Of a stretch of 64,000 nucleotides of DNA, positions 35,413 through 44,692 are shown piece after piece. This DNA comes from Planctomycetota bacterium (lineage in GTDB: Bacteria > Planctomycetota > UBA1135 > UBA2386): positions 248,001 to 312,000 of the forward strand of contig JADJWQ010000001.1 in NCBI GenBank assembly GCA_016716265.1. Reading direction: 5' to 3'. The position numbers were made by a program, and so were the translations under genes. Position 1 is the stretch's first letter. Each line of letters begins with the position of its first letter. The notes under the pieces were generated by a model. The model was not told the origin of the DNA, did no database searches, and saw only the letters and a program-made list of their open reading frames with translations.

Positions 35413-38109
35413 TCAGAACCGCGACAGCGAGAACAGGAACTGCCGCTGGTCGTCGGTGTTCTCGGAGAAGATCGGCCAGCCGAAGTCGAGCGAGATCGGC
35501 AGCTCGAGCACCGGGACGCGGATCCGGATACCGAAGCCGGCGCTGAGGCGCGGTGAGCCCATGTCGTCGAGGCCGAGCCCGAGCATGCCGAAGTCGGTGA
35601 ACAGCACTCCGCGCAGCACCTCGGTCTGCCGGATCTGGCCGGCGCGCTTGGTCGAGAAGATCGGGAAGCCGTACTCGAGGCTGCCCAGCAGCCGCGCCTC
35701 GCCACCGACCGGCTCACCGAACTGCGATGGACCGGCCTGGCGCTGGTCGAAGCCGCGCAGCGTGCTGCCACCCATGTAGAAGCGCTCGGTGAGGAACAGG
35801 TCGCCGGAGCGCCCGTAGCCCGCGCCGTAGTCGAAGCTCGAGCGCCAGGTCAGGACGTGGGCGCGCTCGAGGCTGTCGCGGTGGATCGGGACGAACAGCG
35901 TATGGCTGACGCCGGCCTTCCACAGGTCCTCGTCGGCGCCGAACACACCACCGAGCAGCTCGCCATAGAAACGCGCCCGATATCCCGTCGTCGGGCTGAT
36001 CGGCAGGTCGACGTCGTCGAGGTTGACATTGAGGCGCACACCGCGCAGCTCGCTGGTGCCCTCCGCCCGGTAGACGATGTCGGGTGCATTGGTGCGCGGG
36101 TTCTGCACCTCGACGGTCTCCTGCCGCATCGTGACACCGACCGCCAGCCGCTCGTCGAAGTTGCGCTGCAAGCCGACGTTCGCGCCCAGCGAGTCGAGAT
36201 CGAAGGAGTCGAGCCGCGCGAGCCGCCGGTAGCCCTGCAGGCGCAGACCGATCGTGTCCTGGTGCTCGCGGAACACGTCGGGCTCGTAGAAGGACATCGA
36301 GAACAGGCTGATCTCGGAGCCGGGCGCCAGCAGCAGCTCGAGCTCCTGGCCGGCGCCGTGCAACGCCTCGCTGTCGCGGATCTGTGCGAACCACTCGAGC
36401 GGGTTCCACGACGTCGGTGGCCGCGCGAGGTCGAAGTTGCGCTTCGACAACACGAACTGCGCCTGCACACCGGCCGCGGTGCTGACGCCCGCGCCCCAGC
36501 GGAACGCGCCGGTGTCGCCCTCGACGACGTCGACGCCGAGATCGACCTGGTCCTGCGCCCCCTCGATCGGCAGCAGCTCGAACCGCACACCGCCGAAGTC
36601 GTTCGGATCCTGGAAGTAGCGCAGCGCGTCGAGCCGGCCGAGCGAGCGCTCGATCCGGTCCATGTCGAGCGTCTCGCCGGGCATCGCGAGCAGCTCGCGG
36701 CGGATGACGCGATCCTGCGTATCGCTGTTGCCCTTGATACGCACGCTGCGCAGCGACTTGGGCGTGCCCTCCTCGACGACGAACGTCACCCACACGAGGG
36801 CGTGCTCGATGTCGTAGCGCTCGACCATGTCGAGGATGCGGAACGCGTTGCGGATACCGCGGCCGTACTGGCCGTCGAGCGGGTGACCTCGCTTGCCGTA
36901 GAACGCCGCGATCCGTCGCTCGTCGAGCTTGAGCTGTTCGAAGTCGTAGAAGTCGTCGACCCGCGAGCGCACGTCCGTGAGCACATCCGACTTCGGGTAG
37001 GTCGGCTCGGCCTCACCGGGCGGTGGTTGCTGCAGCAGATCGATCCCCGCGATCCGATAGCGCCGGCCCTCGTCGATGCGGTAGGTCAACGCGACCTCCT
37101 CGCGGTCGCGGGAGAACTCGATGCCGGCGAGCTCGACGCGTGCGTCGAGGAACCCGTGCTTGCGGTAGAACAGCCGCAGGCGGTCGAGGTCCTCGTCGAC
37201 GCCCTCGGCCGAATACGGATCACCCGACACGACGCGCAGCGAGTCCGGGCTCAGCTCGAGCTTCGCGCTGTCGACCAGGTTGTCGTAGAACCGGATCGGC
37301 GCCCAGCCGGGGTAGGAGTGGTTGCCGACGAAGTCGAGCGAGGTCACCCGGACGCGGGGCCCTTCGTCGACCCAGAACGTGAGCACGCTGTGCTCCTCGT
37401 CCTCGGTGATCCGCACGTCGACGAACGCGAAGCCTCGCAGCCGGTAGCGCTCCCTCAGCGTGGTCGCGTACTGCTCGGCCGCCAGCCGGTTGATGCGCTG
37501 GCGCGAGGTGAGCCCGAGCACGGTCCGGATCTCGGTCTCGGTGAAGAACTCGAGCCCCTTGAACTCGAAGCGGTCGAAGCTGCGGTAGGCCTGGACCTGG
37601 ATGATCAGCCGGACGCCGTCCGGCTCCGACTCGACGTAGAAGTCGGCCCACAGCTTGAGCTCCTTCCACAGCGCCGACAGGTCGTCGCGGACGACCGCCA
37701 GGTGCAGCGGCTCCTCAGCCTTGGTCCGCAGTCGCTGCAGCACGGTCGCCGCGAGGTCGGGCGGCTCGACGCGGATGTCGAGCACCGTGCGCCCCTCGTC
37801 GGGATCCTGATTCGCCGCCACGCCGGGTTCCTGGCGACCGGGTTCCTGGCGACCGGCTTCCTGGCGACCGGCTTCCTGGCGACCGGCTTCCTGGCGACCG
37901 GCTTCCTGGGGAGCCGGGACCTGCCGAGCCGGTTCCTGTCCGGCCGGCTGCGCCGGCAGCGGGACCGCACCGACGAACAATGCCACCGCCAGCCACCGGA
38001 CCGCCGCCGCGCGACGCCCGCGGAGCGGGCCACGGCGCCGCGCGCGGTCGGGGCGCGGACGGGCGCGGGCCGGGGCGCGCGCTGCGGTCGATCGCGGGGC
38101 CGGGAGCAT
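35413..38109 (-). CDS. bamA: BamA/Omp85 outer-membrane assembly protein
   Basis: The 898-residue product has a basic leader and hydrophobic segment (WLAVALFVGAVPLPAQ), a linker of AGRQE repeats, POTRA domains (VRVTSLDFVGNHSY, YRIDEGRRYRIAGIDLL, SLRSVRIKGNSDTQDRVIRREL) and a beta-barrel. RGFDQRQAGPSQFGEPVGG is the conserved L6 loop motif region, and the barrel ends in a terminal Phe (LFSLSRF). BamA inserts outer-membrane proteins. The frame is open to a TTG at 38196, while the ATG at 38109 precedes the signal segment, so it is used with modest certainty. It sits between dnaB and hutH on the same strand. Confidence 0.9.
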   Translation of the reverse strand: MLPAPRSTAARAPARARPRPDRARRRGPLRGRRAAAVRWLAVALFVGAVPLPAQPAGQEPARQVPAPQEAGRQEAGRQEAGRQEAGRQEPGRQEPGVAANQDPDEGRTVLDIRVEPPDLAATVLQRLRTKAEEPLHLAVVRDDLSALWKELKLWADFYVESEPDGVRLIIQVQAYRSFDRFEFKGLEFFTETEIRTVLGLTSRQRINRLAAEQYATTLRERYRLRGFAFVDVRITEDEEHSVLTFWVDEGPRVRVTSLDFVGNHSYPGWAPIRFYDNLVDSAKLELSPDSLRVVSGDPYSAEGVDEDLDRLRLFYRKHGFLDARVELAGIEFSRDREEVALTYRIDEGRRYRIAGIDLLQQPPPGEAEPTYPKSDVLTDVRSRVDDFYDFEQLKLDERRIAAFYGKRGHPLDGQYGRGIRNAFRILDMVERYDIEHALVWVTFVVEEGTPKSLRSVRIKGNSDTQDRVIRRELLAMPGETLDMDRIERSLGRLDALRYFQDPNDFGGVRFELLPIEGAQDQVDLGVDVVEGDTGAFRWGAGVSTAAGVQAQFVLSKRNFDLARPPTSWNPLEWFAQIRDSEALHGAGQELELLLAPGSEISLFSMSFYEPDVFREHQDTIGLRLQGYRRLARLDSFDLDSLGANVGLQRNFDERLAVGVTMRQETVEVQNPRTNAPDIVYRAEGTSELRGVRLNVNLDDVDLPISPTTGYRARFYGELLGGVFGADEDLWKAGVSHTLFVPIHRDSLERAHVLTWRSSFDYGAGYGRSGDLFLTERFYMGGSTLRGFDQRQAGPSQFGEPVGGEARLLGSLEYGFPIFSTKRAGQIRQTEVLRGVLFTDFGMLGLGLDDMGSPRLSAGFGIRIRVPVLELPISLDFGWPIFSENTDDQRQFLFSLSRF
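37827..37916. repeat. 15-bp tandem repeat, about 6 units, in bamA
   Basis: Units of gttcctggcgaccgg and close variants encode repeated AGRQE/PGRQE between the signal peptide and the first POTRA. The repeat is in frame, so copy-number variation would only change linker length. Confidence 0.9.
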
Positions 38110-38200
38110 CGGGTCGGACTGGTGCGCGGGCGCGCCGTGACACGGCGATCGCGCGGCCGGGCCGCGTAGTCGACTGGCGCTGCCCCGGCCGGTCAAGCGA

Positions 38201-39610
38201 TCATCCGAGCGGCTCGCTGCGGCGCTGGTAGTTCTCGAAGCGCATGAACTCGCGGAAGAAGCGGAGCGTGACGTCGCCGGTCGGTCCGTTGCGCTGCTTG
38301 GCGATGATCAGCTGTGCGAGGCCGGCGTTCTCCTCGGTCCGCTTGAAGTACTCCTCGCGGTGCAGCAGGCAGATCACGTCCGCGTCCTGCTCGATCGCAC
38401 CCGACTCGCGCAGGTCACTCATCCGCGGCCGGTGATCCTCGCGGCCTTCGACGTCGCGATTGAGCTGCGACAGCGCGACGACCGGGATCTCGAGCTCGCG
38501 AGCGAGCCCCTTCAGCGAGCGCGAGATCAACGCGATCTCCTGCTGCCGGCTCTCGATGCGGCGACCGCCCGACATCAGCTGCAGGTAGTCGACGACGACG
38601 AGCTGGACGTCGTGCTGCTGCTTGAGCCGCCGACACTTCGCACGCAGCGTGCTCGGGGTCAGCGCGGCGCTGTCGTCGACGAAGATCGGCGCCTCGTACA
38701 ACCGCTCGGCCTCCTGCTGCAGCCGCGCGTATTGCTGATCGGTGAGGCGACCGCGGCGCACGGACTGGCCGTCGACCTGCGCGCGGCAGCAGAGCATGTT
38801 CGAGATGACCTGCTGCGCGGACATCTCCAGGCTGAAGATGACGACGCCCTTGTTGGTGCTCGCGACGCGCTCGGCGAGGTTCAGCGCGAAGGTCGTCTTT
38901 CCCATCGACGGCCGCGCCGCGATGATGACCAGCTCGCCGCGCTGCAGACCGCCGGTCATCTCGTCGAAGTCGTGGTAGTCGGTGACGAGGCCGGTCGGCT
39001 CCCCGCGCTGCGAACGGAAGAAGTCGATGCGCTCGAAGGTCTCCTGCAGGACGGAGTCGATGCCGCGGACCTCGTTCGCGACGTTCATGCGCGCGATCTT
39101 GAAGATCCGCTCCTCGGCCGTCTCGAGCAGCTCGCGTGCGTCGGCGGCGTTCTCGTAGCTCATCCGCGAGATCTCGAGGCAGGTCTCGAGCAGCTGGCGC
39201 TGGATCGACTTCTCGCGAACGATCTCCGCGTGGTAGGCGACGCCGGCCGCCGACACGACGCTGTCGAGCAGGTGCAGCAGCGCGGTGCGCCCACCGACCG
39301 CATCGAGCTCGCCGCGCCGCGACAGCTCCTCCTCGCAGGCCAGCACGTCGGTGTGCGAGCGCCGGTCGTAGGTGTCGAGGATCACCTGGTAGATCTGCTG
39401 GTGCGCGGGGACGTAGAAGTCCTCCGGCGACAGGATCTGGCTGACGTCCGCGGTCGCACCGGCGTCGAGCAGCAGAGCGCCGAGCACCGAGCGCTCCGCG
39501 TCGACGTTCCGGGGCACGCCGCGGTCCTCCGCGGCCTGGATGAACTCCGCCAAGCTTCCGCTCCTCGCTGCTGCCGAGACCTGCGCGATCGGGCCGACGC
39601 GCGCGGCCAC
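38201..39610 (-). CDS. dnaB: Replicative DNA helicase DnaB
   Basis: The 469-residue hexameric helicase opens the replication fork. The N-terminal domain begins near NVDAERSVLGALLLD. The RecA-like domain carries Walker A ARPSMGKTT, Walker B VVVDYLQLM, SQLNRDVEGR and the arginine-finger region ending RESGAIEQDADVI. The length is typical and no intein is present. The start is a GTG at 39610, and there is no in-frame ATG before the conserved region. Upstream, an 18-bp repeat tract separates it from the FtsK-like gene. Confidence 0.95.
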   Translation of the reverse strand: MAARVGPIAQVSAAARSGSLAEFIQAAEDRGVPRNVDAERSVLGALLLDAGATADVSQILSPEDFYVPAHQQIYQVILDTYDRRSHTDVLACEEELSRRGELDAVGGRTALLHLLDSVVSAAGVAYHAEIVREKSIQRQLLETCLEISRMSYENAADARELLETAEERIFKIARMNVANEVRGIDSVLQETFERIDFFRSQRGEPTGLVTDYHDFDEMTGGLQRGELVIIAARPSMGKTTFALNLAERVASTNKGVVIFSLEMSAQQVISNMLCCRAQVDGQSVRRGRLTDQQYARLQQEAERLYEAPIFVDDSAALTPSTLRAKCRRLKQQHDVQLVVVDYLQLMSGGRRIESRQQEIALISRSLKGLARELEIPVVALSQLNRDVEGREDHRPRMSDLRESGAIEQDADVICLLHREEYFKRTEENAGLAQLIIAKQRNGPTGDVTLRFFREFMRFENYQRRSEPLG

Positions 39611-39719
39611 GGGGTCCGCCGTGCGCCGTCCGCGTCGACCGCCACAACTGCCCGCCGGGCGCCGCCGGGCCGGCGCGCACCCGGTCGCTCACTGCCTGTC
39701 AGCTCACCTCGACCCCTCG

Positions 39720-39796
39720 GCTCACGGTGACCTGCCAGCTCACTGTGACCTGCCGACTCACTGTGACCTGCCGACTCACTGTGACCTGTCGACTCA
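39720..39796. repeat. 18-bp tandem repeat carrying the stop codon of the FtsK-like gene
   Basis: Four 18-base units (consensus actcactgtgacctgccg) lie between the FtsK-like gene and dnaB. On the minus strand each unit repeats an in-frame TGA, beginning with the real stop at 39796-39794. Loss of the first stop would therefore be rescued 18 bases later. Confidence 0.85.
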
Positions 39797-41785
39797 CGCG
39801 CGCACGCGCCCCTGAGCCGCGCCGCGCTCGTACTCGAGCACGCCCTGCGCCGCCAGCTGCACGAGCAGCTCCTCGGCCTCCTCCGGCGACACGCGCAGGC
39901 GGCGGCTCAGGAACGTGCGACTGGCGCGCCGGTACTCGGTGACGAGACGGCGCGCCTCCGCCATCAGCTGCTGGTCGTCGGTCACCAGCGCGAACAGCCG
40001 GCCCTGTCGCCCGCCAGCCCGCGGCAACGCGACGACCGGCTCGGACCCGACTTCCGCCGCGGTCGCGCCATCGTCTTCGTCAGCGGGCTCCGCAGGCGGC
40101 GCGCGCTCGGCCGTCGGCATCGCCGCCTCCGCACGCTCCGCGGCCGCCGGCTCGGCGGGAACCGCGGCTGCGTCGCGATCCGCGCGCGACGGCTGCTCGA
40201 CCGGCTCGGCAGCCGCGTCGACGCTCCGCGGGGGCATCTCCGCCGCACTGGCGTCCTCGCCACCGGCCAGACCGCCATCGACGAAACCACCATCGACGAG
40301 CCCGCCATCGACGAACTCGTCCCAGCCGTCCTCGTCGGCCTCCGCCGCGACCCAGGCGTCGCCCGCCGCGGGCCAATCGATCACCGCCGGCGGCTCGCCA
40401 GCCGCGAGAGCATCCACCGCCGCGAGCGGGCTCGGCGGATCGGTGAGCACCGCGCGGTCCGCCTCCGTGGCGGGGGGCCGGTCGCTGGAATCGAGCACGT
40501 CGGCCGACACCGCATCGGCGTTCGGTTCGTCGACCGCTGCGGCCGCCACCCCGTCGGCCGGCGTCTCGTCGGCGAGCACCTCCGCGGCGGGCACCTCGTC
40601 GTCCGGTGCGTCCTCGACCGCCGTCCCTTCGACCGGCACAGCGTCGACCGGTGCATCAGGGAGCAGCCCCCGGCGGCGCATGCGCGCGAGTCGGCGCTCC
40701 CGCCTGCTCGGCACCGGCTCGTCGACGGACGGCTCCTCGGCCGGCACCTCGTCGGGCCCAGCCGGTCCGGTCTCGGCCTGCTGTTGCGCTGCGAACTCGT
40801 CGGCGACTGCGGACTCGTCGCGCACCGCGACCACGTCGGGAGAAGCGGATTCCGCAGCGTCGGCGTCGTCGAGCGCGACTTCGGGCACCGGCGCCGGCAG
40901 GTCGCGGGCCAACCGCAACCCGCGCAGCGCCTCGACGGCCGCATCCTCGACCGCCGCGTCCTCGGACCGGTCCTGCCCGGGGCCCGCCGCAGCGATCCGC
41001 GCGGGATCCGTGCCGACCTCCGACCCGATGGGATCGAGCAGCGGAGCCACCGGCTGGCGCGCGCTGCGCCGCGCCCCGTGCATGCGGACGCCGAGCGCCT
41101 CGAACGAGCGGTAGAAGAAGTAGTCGGTCGCGAGCAGCAGGGCCGCGAGCGTCGCCGGCGCGAGCAGGAGGACGGCGAAGCCGTCGCCGAACGCACCGGC
41201 GAAGCGCGCCGCGAAGTAGCGACCCACCTGCCCCGGCGCGTCCGCCGCGCCACCGAACGTCTCGAGCCCGAGCAGGATCGCGAGGCACAGCGCAAACAGC
41301 GCGATGCGAGCGATCCGCAGCCCGACCCGCTCCGCGCGCCCGGAGACGTACCAGATCGCGCTCCACGCCAGCGTCAGCACCGCGGCCATGAACGGCGACG
41401 CGAGTCCGAACCAGTCGTAGATCGCGTTCACCAGCGCCGCGAGGGTGCGGCCGAGCGCCGAGCCGCGCGGGGCGCTCGGGTCGTCGACCATGAACTGCCG
41501 CCACAGCAGCGCGGAGATCAGGAAGCACGACACCGCCGCGGGGACCAGCGGCAGCGCGATCCGCCGCAGCCGCTGCGACGTCGACGCGGCGGCCCAGCCC
41601 GGGTCGGGATCGCCGTCGCCGGGACCGTGCGGGCCCCGGCCCGCCGGCTCGCCCGGCGGCTCCGCCCACTCGCGCAGCGTCGCGCCGCCCCGCCTGGCGG
41701 GATCGTCACCCCGCGCCACCGCGTCTGCGTGACCCGACCGGCCTGCGTGTGCCGACCTGCCGGCTTCGACGAACGATCCGGTCAT
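39794..41785 (-). CDS. FtsK-like membrane protein lacking the motor domain
   Basis: The 663-residue protein has an N-terminal segment of about 70 polar residues, then four or five membrane helices (IALPLVPAAVSCFLISALLW, AAVLTLAWSAIWYV, IALFALCLAILLGL, FAVLLLAPATLAALLLA). A very acidic Ala/Asp/Glu-rich linker of about 350 residues follows. It ends in a winged-helix-like domain (LMAEARRLVTEYRRASRTFL, VSPEEAEELLVQLAAQGVLE) that parallels the gamma domain of the FtsK encoded next to it. No Walker motif is present. The ATG at 41785 has GGGAG upstream. It lies 108 bases after ftsK. I infer a duplicated FtsK that lost its ATPase; its role is unknown. Confidence 0.7.
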   Translation of the reverse strand: MTGSFVEAGRSAHAGRSGHADAVARGDDPARRGGATLREWAEPPGEPAGRGPHGPGDGDPDPGWAAASTSQRLRRIALPLVPAAVSCFLISALLWRQFMVDDPSAPRGSALGRTLAALVNAIYDWFGLASPFMAAVLTLAWSAIWYVSGRAERVGLRIARIALFALCLAILLGLETFGGAADAPGQVGRYFAARFAGAFGDGFAVLLLAPATLAALLLATDYFFYRSFEALGVRMHGARRSARQPVAPLLDPIGSEVGTDPARIAAAGPGQDRSEDAAVEDAAVEALRGLRLARDLPAPVPEVALDDADAAESASPDVVAVRDESAVADEFAAQQQAETGPAGPDEVPAEEPSVDEPVPSRRERRLARMRRRGLLPDAPVDAVPVEGTAVEDAPDDEVPAAEVLADETPADGVAAAAVDEPNADAVSADVLDSSDRPPATEADRAVLTDPPSPLAAVDALAAGEPPAVIDWPAAGDAWVAAEADEDGWDEFVDGGLVDGGFVDGGLAGGEDASAAEMPPRSVDAAAEPVEQPSRADRDAAAVPAEPAAAERAEAAMPTAERAPPAEPADEDDGATAAEVGSEPVVALPRAGGRQGRLFALVTDDQQLMAEARRLVTEYRRASRTFLSRRLRVSPEEAEELLVQLAAQGVLEYERGAAQGRVRA
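40271..40315. repeat. 15-bp tandem repeat, 3 units, in the FtsK-like gene
   Basis: Three units (accgccatcgacgaa, with variants) encode VDGG(F/L) repeats in the acidic linker. Confidence 0.75.
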
Positions 41786-41893
41786 GCTCAACTCCCGTCG
41801 CCGCCCAGCGACCGGACGACCACCCGCGTCGGCAGCCGCCCGTGCGCCCGCCCAGGCGCCAGTGCAGAAGCCTACCGGCCCGCCGCGGCCGGC

Positions 41894-44692
41894 TCAACGC
41901 CCCGCTCCGGCGCGAGCGGATCCGTCGTCGTCGTCGGACTCCACCTCCCAGTCGTCGTCGTCCCCGTCGAGTTCGCCGTCGCCGAGCTCGACGTCGTCGG
42001 GCGCGCCGTCGCCGTCGGCGAAGCCATCGCCGTCCGGCTCGCCAGCCGCGTCGAGCTCCGCGGCGATCGCTGCCTCGCGCTCGCGCCACTCCTCGAGCGA
42101 CATCATCACCTCGCGCGACTTCGACCCGACGAACGGTCCGACCAGCCCGTCGTCCTCCATCATCTCGAGGAGCCGCGTCGCGCGGTTGTAGCCCACCGCG
42201 AGCGCACGCTGGATCAGCGTCGCCGAGCCCCGCTGCTGGCCGAGCACGATCTCGACCGCGCGGCCGTACAGCTCGTCCTGGTCCTGCGGTCTCCGCCCCG
42301 AGCCGGTCTCGGTCTGCACCAGCGCCGGCAGGAAGTCGGGCTCCGGAGCATGCTGCTCGAGCCAGCTGCACACCGCCAGCGCCTCTTCCTCCGACACGAA
42401 CGCACCCTGCGCGCGCACGATCTGGTGTGCGCTCGGCGACACGAACAGCATGTCGCCGTGCCCGAGCAGCTTCTCGGCGCCGTTGACGTCGAGGATCACG
42501 CGGCTGTCGATCTTGCGATTGACCTTGAACGCGATCTGGCACGGCAGGTTGGCCTTGATCACGCCGGTGATCACGTCGGTGCTCGGCCGCTGCGTCGCGA
42601 GGATCACGTGCAGGCCGACCGCGCGCGACTTCTGCGCGAGCCGCTGGATCGACTCCTCGACGTCCTTCTGCGCGACGTTCATCAGGTCGGCGAGCTCGTC
42701 GATGACGATCACCATGTACGGCAGGTGCGCGTCCTCCGCGGGCAACGGCCGTTGGCTGCGCTGCTCGATCACGTCCTTGCCGAGCCGGTTGTAGCTGCGG
42801 ATGTGGTTGGTGCCGGCAGCGCTCAGCAGCGCGTAGCGGCGCTCCATCTCGTCGACCGCCCACTCGAGCACCTGCGGCGCCCGCTTCATGTTGGTGACGA
42901 CGTCGCAGGCGAGGTGCGGCACGCGGCGGAACACCTGCAGCTCGACCATCTTCGGGTCGATCAGGATCAGCCGGCACTGCTGCGGGGTGCGGGTCGCGAG
43001 GATCGACATCAGGATCGAGTTCACGCACACCGACTTGCCGGAGCCGGTCGTGCCGGCGATCAGCAGGTGCGGCATCTTGGCGAGGTCCTCGACGATCGCC
43101 TCGCCCGCGACGTCCTTGCCGAGGAACAGCGGGATCGCGAGGTCGTCGCCGGCCCCCGCGTGCTGCTCGAGCAGCTCGCGGAACGTGACCATCTGCCGGT
43201 GCGTGTTCGGCACCTCGATGCCGACCGTGTCCTTGCCGGGGATCGGCGCGACGACGCGCACGCTGACGGCGCGCAGCGCGGCGGCGAGGTCGGCCTCGTA
43301 GGCGTGCACACGCGACAGCTTGATGCCCTCGCCGAGCCGCACCTCGTATTGGGTGACGGCCGGGCCGACCGACGCCGCGACGACCTGCGCGTCGAGCTTG
43401 AAGGACGCGAGTCGCGCCTCGATCGCCTGCTTGTTGCGATCGAGCACGCGCTGCGTCTCGCCGGTGTCGTGGTGGGGCACCGCGCGGAACAGCTCGAGCG
43501 GCGGGAACGGGTACGGGTGATCGAACAGCAGCTCCGGCTGCTCGGCCGGCGGTGACCGCCGGCGCTTCGGCGGCCGCGTCTTCGCCCGGCGCGGCTCGCC
43601 GGTGGTCGCGCGGGCCGGCGGCCGGCTCGGCCCGCGCGGTGCCCGCGGCGAGTCTCCCGCCGCGGGCGCCGCGGCATCGCCGGCGATCGCCTGCTCCGGC
43701 GGCTCGGAGTCGTCGGGCTCGCCGCCGTCCCCGGCATCGCCGTGCGGCTCGGGCGCTTCGATCGCGACCGGGTCGTCGGCGGCCGCTCCACCCTCGGCAG
43801 CCGCGCGCACCGACCGGTCGCGCCGGCGCCGCAGCCAGCCGAGGCCGCGCCGCTCGGGAGGTCGCGCGGCGGCGGCCGCCGCACCCGGCTCGTCGTCCGC
43901 GGCAGCCGCCCGGTCGCCGGGTGCGTCGGTGTCGCTCTCACCGGTCTCGCTCTCCTCGGCGTCGCCGGCGTCGCCCTCGCCCTCGACGGTGCGCGGCGCA
44001 GCGCCGGCCGCCGCGCCGGTGCGGAGCCGCCCGGGCACGCCGACCCGCGCGGCAGCTCCGGCGAGTGCGACCGCCGGGGCGCGCAGGCTGCGGGCACCGG
44101 TCTGCACACCGTCGGCGAGCTTCAGCAGCAGCTCCGACACCAGCCACTGAGTCGCGAGCAGCAGCGAGCACAACGCACCGAACAGCAGCAGCAGGATGCG
44201 GCCCGACCCGCCGAACGCGTGGTAGAGCTTCGGCGACAGGTTCGCGCCGAACGCGCCGCCCGGCCCGTGCGGGGCGAGCCGCGTCGGCGGCGCCGCGCCG
44301 TCGCTGCCGGCGAGCAGCAGCGCGACCATCGCGGCGAGCACGACGACGCCGAGCAGCTTCAGCGACGCGCCGTGCACGCGGCGGCCGACGAACATCAGCA
44401 CGCCGTAGGCGACGCCCGCGACGAACGGGATCCACGCCGCGTAGCCGAGCAGGAACGTCATCGCGTCGGCGACCGCATAGCCGACCAGCCCGCCGAGATT
44501 GCGTGCGCCGCCACGCGGGATGCCGGGTGCATCGAGCGTCGACGCGTCGAACGTCGCGAGCGCCAGCAACGCGAACAGGCAGGCGCCGATCAGCAGCAGC
44601 GCGAGGAACTCGCGCGCGCGGTCGCTGAGCCCGTCGCCGGGCGCGTCCTCGACCGGCACGAAGCGCGGTCCCTTCTTGCGGGTCGCCTTCAT
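41894..44692 (-). CDS. ftsK: DNA translocase FtsK/SpoIIIE
   Basis: The 932-residue septal DNA pump has four or five N-terminal membrane helices (LLLIGACLFALLALATF to ILLLLFGALCSLLLATQWL), a disordered linker to about residue 370, the alpha/beta motor (Walker A GTTGSGKSV near residue 550, Walker B VIVIDELADLM) and a C-terminal gamma winged helix (AVEIVLGQQRGSATLIQRAL, NRATRLLEMMEDDG) that reads KOPS-type sites. A 40-residue acidic tail follows gamma and is unusual. Its ATG overlaps the coaB stop (ATGA), so it is translationally coupled. The next gene encodes a motor-less relative. Confidence 0.95.
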   Translation of the reverse strand: MKATRKKGPRFVPVEDAPGDGLSDRAREFLALLLIGACLFALLALATFDASTLDAPGIPRGGARNLGGLVGYAVADAMTFLLGYAAWIPFVAGVAYGVLMFVGRRVHGASLKLLGVVVLAAMVALLLAGSDGAAPPTRLAPHGPGGAFGANLSPKLYHAFGGSGRILLLLFGALCSLLLATQWLVSELLLKLADGVQTGARSLRAPAVALAGAAARVGVPGRLRTGAAAGAAPRTVEGEGDAGDAEESETGESDTDAPGDRAAAADDEPGAAAAAARPPERRGLGWLRRRRDRSVRAAAEGGAAADDPVAIEAPEPHGDAGDGGEPDDSEPPEQAIAGDAAAPAAGDSPRAPRGPSRPPARATTGEPRRAKTRPPKRRRSPPAEQPELLFDHPYPFPPLELFRAVPHHDTGETQRVLDRNKQAIEARLASFKLDAQVVAASVGPAVTQYEVRLGEGIKLSRVHAYEADLAAALRAVSVRVVAPIPGKDTVGIEVPNTHRQMVTFRELLEQHAGAGDDLAIPLFLGKDVAGEAIVEDLAKMPHLLIAGTTGSGKSVCVNSILMSILATRTPQQCRLILIDPKMVELQVFRRVPHLACDVVTNMKRAPQVLEWAVDEMERRYALLSAAGTNHIRSYNRLGKDVIEQRSQRPLPAEDAHLPYMVIVIDELADLMNVAQKDVEESIQRLAQKSRAVGLHVILATQRPSTDVITGVIKANLPCQIAFKVNRKIDSRVILDVNGAEKLLGHGDMLFVSPSAHQIVRAQGAFVSEEEALAVCSWLEQHAPEPDFLPALVQTETGSGRRPQDQDELYGRAVEIVLGQQRGSATLIQRALAVGYNRATRLLEMMEDDGLVGPFVGSKSREVMMSLEEWREREAAIAAELDAAGEPDGDGFADGDGAPDDVELGDGELDGDDDDWEVESDDDDGSARAGAGR

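Noticed and set aside
39720..39796. Possible CRISPR array
   Set aside because: The 18-bp units abut with no spacers and no cas genes are present. It is a tandem repeat. The same applies to the other repeat tracts.
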